64,000 nucleotides of DNA from Bacteroidia bacterium (GCA_020051175.1 JAGVJJ010000011.1:16257-80256), one strand, 5' to 3'. Shown: positions 25,252-35,499, counted from the first letter of the stretch. A program made the numbers and translations. The notes: a model not told the origin generated them from the letters alone.

Positions 25252-26598
25252 TTACCTACCGGTATATTTTAGATACGTTGATATTGCGGTGCGATATTGG
25301 GTTTTAGTATCAATCAGCTTTTCATTGGTTTCTGTAAGTAATGCCTGTGCTTCTAGTAAATCGGAAAGAGTTATAACGCCACTATTATAACTTGTTTGCA
25401 TTACTTTCAGGTTTTCTTCAGCTTGCTTTACAGTTTCTTCTAATAATATAATCTGGTTGTAATTTTCGTTTAAATCCAACCACGCTTTTTCAATTTGTAG
25501 TTTTAATAATCCTTTGGTATCGGTTAGCGTGTTTTCAGCTATTTGTTCTTTTATTTTTTGCTCTTTTATCGCATGTGAACCGCCCCACCAATCAGTTATT
25601 GGAATCGAAACAGTGGCGTACACTAACCCATTCATAGTGCCATCCACATCTTTAATTAAATTATTGTTATAATATCCCATTGCTCCAACTGCCACTTGTG
25701 GTAAATAATCTCCAGTTTTCATTTTAGTTTGTAATTCTTGCGCTTTTATCGATTGCTCTAATAATTGATATTCTGTTCTTTTTTGCAGGGCTGTTTCATT
25801 TTCAATATAATATAATTGAGGTAATTCTATTTTTTGTAAATCCTCTTGCAATACTAATGTTGAATCGTATGGAATACCAATAGTTTGACAAAACTGCATA
25901 ATTGCCAATTTTTTTCCGCTGTGTAATTTGCTCTTATTTGAATTCAATTCATTTTTTTTGATTTGAACTTTAAGCAAATCATTCTTAATTATCAGTCCCG
26001 ATTTGAATGCATCATTCACTTGTTTATTTATGCCTTCTAAGAAGGTTTCGTATTTTTCAATAGTTTTTTCTTTTTCCTGTAATGATAGAATTTGCCAATA
26101 CTGCTGTTCTGTTTTTAACAAAACATCATTTTGAGTTAGTTTTTGCTGTTGTTCTTTCACAGCTATTCCAACCTTGGCTAATTTATTTCCGGTAATTATT
26201 CGGCCACCCGAAAAAATCGGTTGAGTTACATTAACCAAGCCAAGAGCAGTTTTGTCTAACATCTGAATACTTGATCCTGGCAAGTAAGCAAATTGTGTAG
26301 CTATTGGAATATTTGCAGGATTACCATCATAAACAGGCAAGTTCCCGCCTTGCGTATTAAATTTAAGCAAGGGATCTTTAGCTTTCATAGCAAAAGCCAT
26401 AACACTTATTTTTGGAAAATAATTAGTAAATGCTCCTTTCTTAACTTGCTTTGAGGCTTCGGTTTCAAGAAGACTGTTTTTAATGCTGATGTTGTTTTTT
26501 ATTGCAAGTTCTTTATATTCTTTTAAAGTAAGTACAGTCTGACCGTAAACTATTACTGAACAAGAAACACTTATAATTATTATAATTAATTTTTTCAT
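25252..26598 (-). CDS. TolC-like outer-membrane efflux channel
   Basis: 448 residues, signal peptide ending VYGQ, then the OEP/TolC architecture: long alpha-helical hairpins (LTLKEYKELAIKNNISIKN; YNSGVITLSDLLEAQALLTETNEKL) and two short barrel strands. Forms the outer-membrane exit duct for the RND pump upstream. Gap of 10 bp to the pump gene. Confidence 0.92.
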   Translation of the reverse strand: MKKLIIIIISVSCSVIVYGQTVLTLKEYKELAIKNNISIKNSLLETEASKQVKKGAFTNYFPKISVMAFAMKAKDPLLKFNTQGGNLPVYDGNPANIPIATQFAYLPGSSIQMLDKTALGLVNVTQPIFSGGRIITGNKLAKVGIAVKEQQQKLTQNDVLLKTEQQYWQILSLQEKEKTIEKYETFLEGINKQVNDAFKSGLIIKNDLLKVQIKKNELNSNKSKLHSGKKLAIMQFCQTIGIPYDSTLVLQEDLQKIELPQLYYIENETALQKRTEYQLLEQSIKAQELQTKMKTGDYLPQVAVGAMGYYNNNLIKDVDGTMNGLVYATVSIPITDWWGGSHAIKEQKIKEQIAENTLTDTKGLLKLQIEKAWLDLNENYNQIILLEETVKQAEENLKVMQTSYNSGVITLSDLLEAQALLTETNEKLIDTKTQYRTAISTYLKYTGR

Positions 26599-26608
26599 TT
26601 TCTATTTT

Positions 26609-29600
26609 TTAATTAAGAGATTTATTCTTTTGTCTTGCAGAGAGGTGGTACATTGTAGGTAAAACATATAATGAAAGCAACATAGAAAACAGTAATCCAA
26701 AAAAGATTACAGTTGCTAAAGGCCCCCACAAAGATGATCCACTCAGCATCATTGGAACTACACCAACTGCTCCGGCAGCAGAAGTAAGAAATATTGGCCG
26801 CATTCTTCTTTTAGCTGAGGCTATTGCAGCCTCCCTCACATTCATTTGATGAGTTCTACGCAATTCTTCGGCATATTCAATAAGAATAATTCCATTACGT
26901 ACTACTATTCCCATCAAGGTCATAAAACCTAAAAAAACGGTAAGACCAAAAGGATAGCCTGTTATTACCAAACCAATCGCTGCACCGAAAATACTAAGCG
27001 GAATGGTAAGCATGATTAGGAATACCAACCTAAAGCTCTTGAATTGAAACAATACAATAAAGAAGATTAACACCAAACTTGTTGCCAATGCTTTTGACAA
27101 GGGAACATAATTCTCGTATTCATTTTCCAATTCCCCTCCATAGGAAATATTAATTTCAGGGCTATTTGTAAGACCTTCGATTTTCGGCCTTATATCATCC
27201 AATACCTTATATGCTAAAGAATTTCTATTTAGGTCAGCTTTTATTGTAATGGTTCTTTTTCCATTTCTTCTGATGATCTGTCCCTCGCTCCAATCGTTAG
27301 TAAGTGTAGCTATTTGTCTTAAAGGAACAGTGGTTCCTAGTAAAGGAGAAGTAATGGTTTGGTTCTCTATATCATCAAAAGAATTACGTCTTTCTTTTTC
27401 GTTTATCAGCTTAACACTTACCGGATAATCACCTTCCCAAACTGTGCCTATTGGCAATCCTGCGAACCCTGTTGCTAAGGATGAAGCTACCATTCCTTTG
27501 GTAAAACCAAGACGATTTGCTACTTCATCGTTCACTGTTACTTTCACTCCTTGACGAGGCGTTAAATAATCTGATCTTGCCCAAATCACATCTTTCTTTT
27601 ATTTCATTACTGCTTTTACTTTTTCAGCAATAATTTTTAATGAGTCCATATTGTTTCCTGAAACCCTTACCTCTATTGGAGCAGCAGTAGGCATCATATC
27701 TAACTGCTTAATTCGAACATAGGCATTCGGAAAATAATCACGTTTCTCATTTTCATAATCCTCCATTAACTTTACTGCACTTTCTTCAGTGGTAGTGTTT
27801 ACAACTAGTTGAGCGTAATTTTTTGACGGGAAATTTGGAGCATAAGTAGTATGGAAACGAGGAGAACTTGTTCCTATGAATGATGTTACATTCACAACAC
27901 GTTTGTCTTTTAACAACATATTTGTGAGGCTATCTGTTACTATGGCCGTTTGCTCCAGTGCAACGCCTTCGGGTAAATAAATTTCCACCGCAAACTGATT
28001 TCTTTCTACTTTTGGAAATAACTGGCGTGGCATCAATGCTATAAGCAATACCCCAATAAAAAAAGATGCAAAACCAATGGTGACTGTAATTTTTGGAATA
28101 CGAAAAGCACTCTCAAGTGTGTTGTCAAAAGCCTTTTGTAATACATTAAAAATTGAATTATTTTTTTTCTTTACTTCATCATCCCTTTTTATTCCTTTTT
28201 TAATGAACTTGAAACTAATAAATGGAACTACAAAATAAGCTACAGCTAAGGAAATTGTAAGCGCAACACCAATGGTTATGGGCAAAGAGTAAACAAAATC
28301 TCCTATCATTCCGAAAAGAAAAAATAATGTAGGAACGAATGTAACAATGATGGCTAATGTTGCCGTTAAAACAGGGACAAACAATTCTGTAGCACTTTTC
28401 CAAGCAGCATTCCACGGAGTTTCTCTGTGATCCAATTTTTCAAGATGGTTATCAATTACAACTATTGCATCATCCACTACCATGCCTAAAACAACTACAA
28501 GTCCTGCAAGAGAAACAGTATTCAAATCAACCCCTAATACGTATAAAATGCCAACAGATATAAAGACAATTATAGGAATAGTAGCACCTGCAACACAGGC
28601 AACTCTAAATGGCAGCATTAGCATAACAACAAGAATTACTCCGCCAATGGCAATCAAAAATTCTTTAAGAAAATGTTGTATCGCACTATCTACAACAGCG
28701 GCCATGTCAGCTGTTTTAGCCACAATAACATCTTCCGGCAGTTTATTGTTTATTTGAAGTAGTAATTCATCTACTTCTTTTCCAAACTGAACAATATTTG
28801 TTCCCGGTTGCATTTCTAACGAAATTAAAAGACTGTTTTTGCCATTGTTTTTGATATAAGATTCAGGGGAAACAAATTCTCGCTTTATTGTTGCGACATC
28901 TTTCAGTCTAATTATATTACCTAATGGATTAGTATATATTATTTGCTGAGAAATTTCCTTTTCAGAACGATAATTAGTTGGAACATGTATAGGCATAATT
29001 AATTGAGCATTATCTACATCACCTCCATAATTAACTGTTCCTTCCATTTGAAGTGCTGCCAATATAGTTGCCGGACGTACACCGTATGTGGCGAGTTTAT
29101 CCGGATTCATGTAAATACTTATTTGTTCCTGCTGTAAACCGTAATGTTTTATTTTTGAAACACTTTTAATTTTTCTAAGTTCCTTTTCTATTGTGGTAAC
29201 ATAATGCTCTAACTCTCTCAAGCTTCTTTGTTCTGATTGAACATTAAGCAAGATAGCCGAAGTATTACCAAAATTATTATCTGCATCTAATACAAGTACC
29301 TGCGGTGGTAATTGCTTTTTTAAATTAGCCAGCCCAAATTTCAGCTTATCCCAAAAAGCATCGGGGTCTTTTACGTTTGTATTAACCTCTACCATTATTA
29401 CCATCAAGCCTTCTTTGGAAATGGAATATGTTTTATCACGATTCACCTCTTGAAAGCCAAAAAGATAATTTTCAACTTTTTCTGTTAACTGATCTTCTAT
29501 TTGATTAGAGGTTGCTCCGGGATAAACACCAATAATTAATCCCTGCCTAATGACAAACTCAGGAAACTCATTGCGGGGCATTACCCATAAAGCAAAAACA

Positions 29601-29689
29601 CCAAATAGAGCTGTTATAACCACAAGTAATAACACAATTTGTTTGTGCTTCATTACCTTTTCAATAATATTTAAATTCCTTTTTTCCAT
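26609..29689 (-). pseudogene. RND efflux pump interrupted by an in-frame stop codon
   Basis: A single continuous frame of 1027 codons encodes a full HAE1-type RND transporter, but TAA occurs at 27599-27601 in the docking/porter domain. The frame continues directly after it (VKAVMK, stop, KKDVIWARSDY) without a shift. The N-terminal 696 residues hold TM1-6 with VLGMVVDDAIVVIDNH (proton-relay Asp pair); the rest holds the second half with MTLMGIVVRNGIILIEYAEE. An alternative start GTG at 27589 could make the C-half separately. Either a nonsense mutant, a sequencing error, or two-piece expression. Confidence 0.85.
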
Positions 29690-29701
29690 TTTCAATTTTG
29701 A

Positions 29702-30736
29702 TTATTGGATGATGTTTACCGACACTTGTGGTTTTAGTTTCTCTTGTCCGGAAACAATAATCAAATCACCTTCCTTAATTTCGCCTTCCACAAGTACTTT
29801 ATTTTCCATTAGCGAAATTGTTTTCACTAATTTTTTATTTGCTTTATTTTTATCATCAACTACATATACAAACTGATTTCCGTTTATGTCCTTTTGCAAG
29901 GCTTTGCCCGAAATCAAGAAACCTGTTTTATTGGATTCCGAATCAATGGTTACAGAACAAACCATTCCCGGCTTGATCAATAGGTCTGTATTATTTATTT
30001 CAATTTTTACAGGATAAGAATGGGAAAGCAAATCTGCTGTTACACTAATTTCTTTAACCTCTCCAATAATTTTTTTTGATATTGCAGGAATGGTAACTGA
30101 AGCTTTTGTATTTTGTTTAAGACTGCTGATTTCATCTTCGGGCACAGGTATTTTAACATACACGGTGTTGATCTCCAATAAATCTAAAACTGTTATTCCT
30201 GGCCCGGTATTCATGCCCTGTGTGAAATATATTTTGCCAATCGTTCCATTTGATGTAGCATAAAGATTATTTTCTTCTACATTTTTTTTTGCAATTTCCG
30301 TATTCGCTTTTGCCTGATTTAACCCTGTTTCTGCTTCTACCATTTTAATTGGTGGTAAGGAACCGTTTTCATTCATAGGTTTTAATCTATTATAAGCATC
30401 CTGAGCTTTTTGTTCTTGCAATAAAGCTATTTTGTAAGCATTACTCGTACTGGCCGCATCTAAACGTGCTATTAAGTCGCCCTTCCTGACTTGCTGACCT
30501 TCTTTTATAAGTATTTCAGTTATAGTTCCGGCAGAGAAAAAACTGAGATGCGTATTGTTTTTTTCTTCGACAACCCCGGAATAAGAAGTTGTTATTAACC
30601 CATTATAAGCTGTAACAATTTCTGTTGTTACTTTAATGGCCGTTTCTGCTTGAACTGACTCTTTGTGTTCTCCGCATCCGGCAGTTAATAATAGGAAAGG
30701 GATAAAATAACTGATTGTTGTAGTTTTGAGTTTCAT
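29702..30736 (-). CDS. HlyD/MFP periplasmic adaptor of the first RND operon
   Basis: 344 residues. Lipobox LTAGC at residues 17-21. Then the membrane-fusion layout: barrel-sandwich (GTITEILIKEGQQVRKGDLIARLD), helical hairpin, lipoyl return (LYATSNGTIGKIYFTQGMN) and beta-barrel (IKPGMVCSVTI). Bridges RND pump and TolC-like channel. Its promoter region carries operator 30753-30777, so it is the first gene of the operon. Confidence 0.93.
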   Translation of the reverse strand: MKLKTTTISYFIPFLLLTAGCGEHKESVQAETAIKVTTEIVTAYNGLITTSYSGVVEEKNNTHLSFFSAGTITEILIKEGQQVRKGDLIARLDAASTSNAYKIALLQEQKAQDAYNRLKPMNENGSLPPIKMVEAETGLNQAKANTEIAKKNVEENNLYATSNGTIGKIYFTQGMNTGPGITVLDLLEINTVYVKIPVPEDEISSLKQNTKASVTIPAISKKIIGEVKEISVTADLLSHSYPVKIEINNTDLLIKPGMVCSVTIDSESNKTGFLISGKALQKDINGNQFVYVVDDKNKANKKLVKTISLMENKVLVEGEIKEGDLIIVSGQEKLKPQVSVNIIQ

Positions 30737-30752
30737 ATTGTTTATATTCTAT

Positions 30753-30777
30753 TGGACTATATTCGTATTGTGGTCTA
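30753..30777 (-). promoter_or_regulatory. Operator 1 of the TRGACT-N13-RGTCTR family
   Basis: TGGACT, 13 bp with central CGTATT, then GGTCTA; 17 bp upstream of the HlyD-type adaptor ATG. Two further copies with identical 13-bp spacing lie at 32092 and 32157. Best candidate binding protein is the TetR regulator encoded at 30833-31426. Confidence 0.65.
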
Positions 30778-30832
30778 AATTTACTTTAAAAAAAATGATT
30801 ATTTCTAATCATTTCGTTACTGCGTTAAAATC

Positions 30833-31426
30833 TTAGTTCAATCCTTTTGTAATTATATTTGCCAATAAATCGGCTTGGTTAGCTAAGGAACTATATTTAT
30901 TTTTTGTTATAACCTCCATTTCAATACCTCTTATGCAGGTAACCATAAGCTCTGAAAGGACTTTAATGGAGTTATTATCCGGTATTTTAAATAATTTATC
31001 TTTAACTCCTAATTTTAAAATTGATGAAATTAATTCGATTTCGGCATTATCATATCTGTCTCTAAGTTTTGAAAATTGCTCATTAATGTTTACTATATGA
31101 GGATCGTGTTCAATCGCAAAACGGTAAAGACTGATTTTATTTTTTAATGTTTTAATCTTGACAACTATGTATGTTTTTAATTTATCATGCGCATCAATTT
31201 CTTTGTCTACTGCTTTTTTAACTTGCCGCCAGAAATCGTCCATTTCTTGTTTAATTACTTCATCAAAAATCTCTTCTTTGCTTTTGAAATAGTAATAAAG
31301 AGTACTTTTGCCTTTGCCTGCTGCCTTTGCAACATCTTCCATCGTAGTTTTATTCAAACCGTATTGTTGAATGAGCTTTTTGGCAGCATCTATTATGGCT
31401 TGTATTATGATTTCGTCCTTAGTCAT
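30833..31426 (-). CDS. TetR-family regulator of the first RND operon
   Basis: 197 residues. The HTH is typical: AAKKLIQQYGLNKTTMEDVAKAAGKGKSTLYYYFKSKEEIF (residues ~13-55 in parts), then a helical ligand-binding domain. It precedes the adaptor-pump-TolC operon by 97 bp on the same strand. The GACT-N13-GTCT operators around it fit TetR binding to an inverted repeat of about 25 bp. Confidence 0.9.
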   Translation of the reverse strand: MTKDEIIIQAIIDAAKKLIQQYGLNKTTMEDVAKAAGKGKSTLYYYFKSKEEIFDEVIKQEMDDFWRQVKKAVDKEIDAHDKLKTYIVVKIKTLKNKISLYRFAIEHDPHIVNINEQFSKLRDRYDNAEIELISSILKLGVKDKLFKIPDNNSIKVLSELMVTCIRGIEMEVITKNKYSSLANQADLLANIITKGLN

Positions 31427-31574
31427 TTGTTTTATTTTCGACTGATTACATATTTAGTTTAAACTCAACTATCTGTTTTCTTTTTTTTACTTCATCTATG
31501 TTTAGGTTTTCTGCTTTTCATATTGAGCAATTTTACCAGGTAGTAATAAATAATTACCGATACAAGGCAACGGA

Positions 31575-31967
31575 TTAATACTGCACGTTTTTAAGCCAGT
31601 TTAGGGCATCTTCGTAATTTTCAAAATAATTAACTGTTACGGGCGTTTTGTTAAAGCTATAAACTATACTTTCTACTGCAATTTTATTAAAGAAATAAAG
31701 AGGTTGTATGCATGCAACAAACTTCAACCCCATCATAGTTGCTTTTGGTATATAGGTTCGATCCATCCAGTCCTGATCCTCCTTACCAATGAGTATCATA
31801 TCTTTCAAATCTACCAAAATTTTGTAAGCTTTATGTTTTTCTAACATTTCTAATAACAATTCGGTGCTTTCCCGAAATTGGTTACTGGTTGCATAACCAT
31901 ACCATTTACATAATACAGCATTAATATCATGATCGTAAGTAATTTTATAGATTTCAGTTGATTCCAT
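31575..31967 (-). CDS. STAS-like-fold hypothetical protein under predicted TetR control
   Basis: 130 residues. Alternating beta/alpha with YKILVDLKDMILIGKEDQDW and a C-terminal NYFENYEDALNWLKNV that matches the pattern of the protein at 11837. Function unknown. Two copies of the GACT-N13-GTCT operator lie upstream (32092 and 32157) and a TACATTAG -7 box on the minus strand at 32058-32065, so it is probably in the same regulon as the efflux operon. Confidence 0.7.
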   Translation of the reverse strand: MESTEIYKITYDHDINAVLCKWYGYATSNQFRESTELLLEMLEKHKAYKILVDLKDMILIGKEDQDWMDRTYIPKATMMGLKFVACIQPLYFFNKIAVESIVYSFNKTPVTVNYFENYEDALNWLKNVQY

Positions 31968-32091
31968 TTTATTTATTTTGGTTGTTATTCCGCCTGCTGT
32001 TCACTAAGCTTGCTAAGCTTGGTTTCTGATTTGTTGTTATTTCCTTTTCTATGTTTTCTAATGTAATTGTTTGAATGTTTTTATTGACTAT

Positions 32092-32116
32092 TAGACTAAT
32101 TTGGTATTTAAGTCTA
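32092..32116 (-). promoter_or_regulatory. Operator 3 of the TRGACT-N13-RGTCTR family
   Basis: TAGACT, 13 bp containing GGTATT, then AGTCTA. It lies 26 bp upstream of a minus-strand TACATTAG box (32058-32065) that may drive the STAS-like gene at 31967. Confidence 0.6.
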
Positions 32117-32156
32117 CAAATGTATTATTATTTTTCATTGTGCGAAAAATTTTTAT

Positions 32157-32181
32157 TAGACTTTTTACGTATTATAGTCTG
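32157..32181. promoter_or_regulatory. Operator 2 of the TRGACT-N13-RGTCTR family
   Basis: TAGACT, 13 bp containing CGTATT, then AGTCTG. It shares CGTATT with the copy at 30753, beyond the palindromic arms. Lies in the divergent region between the STAS-like gene and the SnoaL gene, 41 bp from operator 3 start to end. Confidence 0.6.
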
Positions 32182-32320
32182 ATAATGATTTGACAATGGT
32201 AGATTGCCATTCTATAGTAATGATTAAAATCAATAAGCCTTATGATAATTGCCAGGATAATAAGCACGCGACTTGTTAATATATTAATTATCAACACATT
32301 AACCTATATTTAAATAATTC

Positions 32321-32362
32321 GTTTAACCAATATATGTTTAAACATATAAATTAATACCTTTG
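32321..32362 (+). promoter_or_regulatory. Double GTTTAAAC operator A and promoter of the SnoaL operon
   Basis: GTTTAACC (32321-32328), a 7-bp spacer, and the perfect palindrome GTTTAAAC (32336-32343). Eleven bases later comes the -7 box TACCTTTG (32355-32362), a full TAnnTTTG match. The ATG of the SnoaL-like gene is 30 bp further. Same geometry at 35990 and 44079, so a dimer pair probably binds here and covers the -33 region. Confidence 0.7.
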
Positions 32363-32391
32363 TTTGAAATATTAACTAAAAATTGAATCCA

Positions 32392-32748
32392 ATGAATTTA
32401 AAAGAAAAAATTGAAGAGTTGAATCAAATGATTCTTACCGGAAAACAAATGGATGCTTTTGAAAAGTATTACCATGAAGATGTTGTAATGCAGGAAAACT
32501 CTAATCCACCTACAGTTGGAAAATCTGCAAATCGAGAAAGAGAGTTACAGGCTATGCAAATGATTGAAGCCTTTCATGGCGCGGAAGTAAAATCAGTTGC
32601 TGTTGGTGATAATGTAACAACATCTGAATGGGAAATGGATGTTACTTATAAAGGCGCTCCTCGTATGAAAATGTGCCAGGTTGCAGTGCAGAAATGGAAA
32701 GATGGGAAAATTATAAACGAACGCTTTTATTATTCAATGCCAAATTAA
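32392..32748 (+). CDS. SnoaL/NTF2-like domain protein
   Basis: 118 residues from the ATG at 32392 (MNLKEKIEEL); a TTG nine bases earlier is less likely. NTF2-like cone fold: helix 1 with DAFEKYYHEDVVMQEN, then GKSANRERE, and strands ending in WKDGKIINERFYY. Members are small-molecule isomerases/hydrolases or binding proteins; no clear catalytic Asp/His pair is evident. First gene of a plus-strand run to 34983 behind operator A. Confidence 0.85.
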   Translation: MNLKEKIEELNQMILTGKQMDAFEKYYHEDVVMQENSNPPTVGKSANRERELQAMQMIEAFHGAEVKSVAVGDNVTTSEWEMDVTYKGAPRMKMCQVAVQKWKDGKIINERFYYSMPN

Positions 32749-32862
32749 AAATTACGGGGGAACAGGTAGTTGCTTTAATGATTGTTTCTTCCATTATTAC
32801 TAAAGTATTGCTTGAATCCCCCGCCAATTTTATTAAAAAAAACCAATTAAAAATCAAATTAT

Positions 32863-33318
32863 ATGAAAGCAAGAATAATTTCAATAACCCCTGAAACTCT
32901 TTTTATGTCTGTGTTTCAGGAAAACAAGAACAACAACGATTCAGATAACCACTACATTCCGGGAGCGTGTAATATTGGGCATGAAGAAATAAGAAGACGG
33001 AAAAAGGCAACCGTCTTTTCTATTGTATTGACTATTACAGTAATTGTTTTACTATTTATGCTTGATGCAAATAAAATATGGAGATTAATTCTTTTTATCC
33101 CTGCGACTTCGCTAGGTGTGAGTTTTCAGCAATGGTACTTTAAGTTTTGCGTTGCTTTCGGAATAAAAGGCGTATTTAATTTTGGAGATATCGGCAAAAC
33201 ATTTTCCATTGATCAAAAGGAAAATTACAGAAAAGATCGTATTAAGGCATGGCAAATGATTATATCAGGAATGGTATTTGGTTTGATATTAGCCTTGATT
33301 TTTTATTTTATGCCTTGA
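32863..33318 (+). CDS. Membrane protein, unknown family
   Basis: 151 residues with three predicted membrane segments (TVFSIVLTITVIVLLFML; LILFIPATSLGVSF; MIISGMVFGLILALIFYF) after a hydrophilic N-terminus containing PGACNIGHEEI. That PGACNIG motif and the following KxxRK are seen in small Bacteroidota membrane proteins of unknown function. Part of the operon behind operator A. Confidence 0.7.
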   Translation: MKARIISITPETLFMSVFQENKNNNDSDNHYIPGACNIGHEEIRRRKKATVFSIVLTITVIVLLFMLDANKIWRLILFIPATSLGVSFQQWYFKFCVAFGIKGVFNFGDIGKTFSIDQKENYRKDRIKAWQMIISGMVFGLILALIFYFMP

Positions 33319-33356
33319 ATGGAGAAGGTAACAATTATTGAAGAACTTTAAAAAAT

Positions 33357-33587
33357 ATGGGGCAAAAAAAACACATAGATGAAAAGATGAAAGAGTTTGC
33401 TATGAATATTGAAGAATTTACTATCGGACAAACTATTATTGATTCAGACAACACCCGTTGCGAAATATCCAATAAGACAATTAATAGTATTGAAGTTTCA
33501 ATTATACGAAAAAGTGAAAAAGGAAGCAACTGTAAGCAATGGTTTGATATGAAACAATTTAATAAGAGATTTAAAACTTTGAATTAG
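33357..33587 (+). CDS. Small hypothetical protein
   Basis: 76 residues, hydrophilic, predicted beta-rich middle (FTIGQTIIDSDNTRCEISNKTINSIEVSII) and a basic end. No family recognised. It is 38 bp after the membrane protein gene and probably co-transcribed. Confidence 0.5.
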   Translation: MGQKKHIDEKMKEFAMNIEEFTIGQTIIDSDNTRCEISNKTINSIEVSIIRKSEKGSNCKQWFDMKQFNKRFKTLN

Positions 33588-33604
33588 TAAAAATTTTAAT
33601 GCGT

Positions 33605-33636
33605 TTTTGGGTAAATTATTAATGGTGTACCCAAAA
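33605..33636. repeat. Inverted repeat upstream of the DoxX gene
   Basis: TTTTGGGTA and its exact complement TACCCAAAA, separated by 14 bp, between the small gene ending at 33587 and the DoxX start at 33705. No strong T-run follows, so an operator or mRNA stem is as likely as a terminator. Confidence 0.4.
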
Positions 33637-33704
33637 CAAAACAGAAACCATCACAGAAGCGAAATTTTGAAAATAATAAACCCAAAACTTAAATAATAAC
33701 AACT

Positions 33705-34088
33705 ATGGAACCAATAAAATTGTCTAAAGCGAGAAAAGTAACAACATGGATATTCGTAGGGCTTATGTCAGCCTTATTTATTATGAGTGCGTCAATGAAA
33801 TTGATGGCTGGTGCAAATGCGGAAATAGCACAAAACTTTATTAAATGGGGATTGGATGGTAAACTTATGTTAATAGGAATGGGCGAACTCATTGCTGCCA
33901 TTTTCTTTCTAATTCCGCGAACATCATCATTAGGAGTTTTATTATTAAGCGCACACTTAGGTGGTGCAATTGTGACGCACATGAGTAATGCGGAAATGTT
34001 TATTCCACAAATAGTAATGCTCTTGTTAGTTTGGGTTGCTAATTATTTGCGTAATCCAGAAATGTTAGCATCATTCACAAAAAAATAA
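33705..34088 (+). CDS. DoxX-family membrane protein
   Basis: 127 residues, four membrane helices. Family features: TTWIFVGLMSALFIMSASMKL in the first helix, an early MGELIAAIFFLIPRTSSLG, and HLGGAIVTHM. DoxX proteins are linked to thiol/redox homeostasis and quinone metabolism. The DOPA-dioxygenase gene starts 5 bp later. Confidence 0.85.
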   Translation: MEPIKLSKARKVTTWIFVGLMSALFIMSASMKLMAGANAEIAQNFIKWGLDGKLMLIGMGELIAAIFFLIPRTSSLGVLLLSAHLGGAIVTHMSNAEMFIPQIVMLLLVWVANYLRNPEMLASFTKK

Positions 34089-34092
34089 TTTC

Positions 34093-34983
34093 ATGGAACG
34101 CAAAGATTTTTTAAAACTTTTAGCGTTAGCCCCATTAGTCACGTATAATATGAAGTTACCGGCATTTTCAAAAATCACTTCCTCTTTTTCTTCTACAAAG
34201 AAAATGCCTGTGCTTTTTACTTCGCATGGCAACCCGATGGACATTCCTTTAGGGCTAAATGCAAATCCGTTTTTAACAAGTTTGGCACAAATAGGAGAAA
34301 AAATTAGAAAAGAAAATGAAATAAAAGCCATTTTGGTAGTATCAGCACATTGGTGCACGAAAGGGACTCTTGTAAATGTAAGCTCTGCACCTGAAACTAT
34401 TTATGATTATTACGGTTTTCCACCCGAATATTATACTCAGAAATACCTTGCTCCCGGCTCACCAGAAACGGCTAAGGAAGTAGCCAAGCTTATTCCAAAA
34501 GTTAAAGAAACAACAGAGTGGGGATTAGATCATGGTGCTTGGCCTATGCTTAAACACATGTTCCCAAAGGCTGATGTTCCGGTTTTTGAAATGAGTATTG
34601 ATTATTACCAATCCGCACAATATCATTTTGATTTAGCAAAACAACTCAAACCCCTGAGAAATAAGGGAGTTTTAATAATTGGAAGCGGTGCTGTTGTACA
34701 TAATTTAAAGGAGGCTGGCAAACGATTTTTTAATGGAAATATGAAGCCTTATGGGTGGGATATAGAGTTTGATCAATGGATAAAACAACAATTGGATAAA
34801 CGAGATATACAAAGCATAGTCAATTACGAAAAAAATAAATTAGGCTTGATGGCTGCCCCCACCCCGGACCATTATGTGCCTTTAATATATAGTCTTGCTT
34901 TAATGGATGAGAATGAAAATATTGAACATACTTTTGAAGAAATGCTCCCAGCTTTTAGCAACAGGGGTTTTCGTATAGGTTAA
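34093..34983 (+). CDS. ygiD: 4,5-DOPA-extradiol-dioxygenase-like enzyme (LigB family)
   Basis: 296 residues. Metal ligands appear as His in SHGNP, His in SAHW, and downstream VVHNL; LDHGAW is the canonical active-site segment. The family cleaves catechol rings with non-heme iron or zinc. About 30 extra N-terminal residues (ERKDFLKLLALAPLV) look like a signal or anchor, so the enzyme may be periplasmic, unlike E. coli YgiD. With DoxX it suggests quinone/catechol detoxification. Confidence 0.9.
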   Translation: MERKDFLKLLALAPLVTYNMKLPAFSKITSSFSSTKKMPVLFTSHGNPMDIPLGLNANPFLTSLAQIGEKIRKENEIKAILVVSAHWCTKGTLVNVSSAPETIYDYYGFPPEYYTQKYLAPGSPETAKEVAKLIPKVKETTEWGLDHGAWPMLKHMFPKADVPVFEMSIDYYQSAQYHFDLAKQLKPLRNKGVLIIGSGAVVHNLKEAGKRFFNGNMKPYGWDIEFDQWIKQQLDKRDIQSIVNYEKNKLGLMAAPTPDHYVPLIYSLALMDENENIEHTFEEMLPAFSNRGFRIG

Positions 34984-35110
34984 AAGATTATGACGTGGGA
35001 TCATTGAAGTAAAATATATGGGCTGGTGGTTGCAGTTTGATTTTCAGAATAGTTTGCTGTTCCATGTAAACAGTTACTGAAATATCTGCAATACCGGCCC
35101 TCCAATACTT

Positions 35111-35374
35111 TTGAAAGTGAATTACAAAAAATTAGTATTAACATTAAAGGATGAAAGACATGCAGTTATATTTATTGTCGAGATCCAAAACAATGCTCCA
35201 AGAAGCATCAAAGCAAATTTTCTGAAACTACCAATTGGTGTAGATTTGGGATTCTATACAGGAAGATATGCTAATGATACTACTGAAGAATCTATTATTT
35301 CAGACATCCTCAAAAGGTTGGAAATTGATAAAAATTCCGGGCATTATTTCATCAGGGAAGAGTATTCAAAATAG
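35111..35374 (+). CDS. Hypothetical protein with a non-ATG start
   Basis: 87 codons. The only start options are TTG (35111) or GTG (35117). Middle reads NNAPRSIKANFLKLPIGVDLGFYTG, end acidic. No family recognised and no clear promoter; a decayed gene remains possible. A 20-codon ORF (MGWWLQF...) precedes it at 35018. Confidence 0.35.
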   Translation: MKVNYKKLVLTLKDERHAVIFIVEIQNNAPRSIKANFLKLPIGVDLGFYTGRYANDTTEESIISDILKRLEIDKNSGHYFIREEYSK

Positions 35375-35499
35375 GATTTTTCCAAGTATTCTTAAACAAA
35401 ATAAAAATAAGACAATAGCGTTCTGGCATATATTTGGTTTGTTGTAGGAACAATAATATTTAATTAGGGTAATTTACTTATGAATATAATTTTATAAAT

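Noticed and set aside
27599..29695. Two separate RND proteins by design
   Set aside because: The frame is continuous through the TAA, with pump sequence on both sides, so one interrupted gene explains it better.
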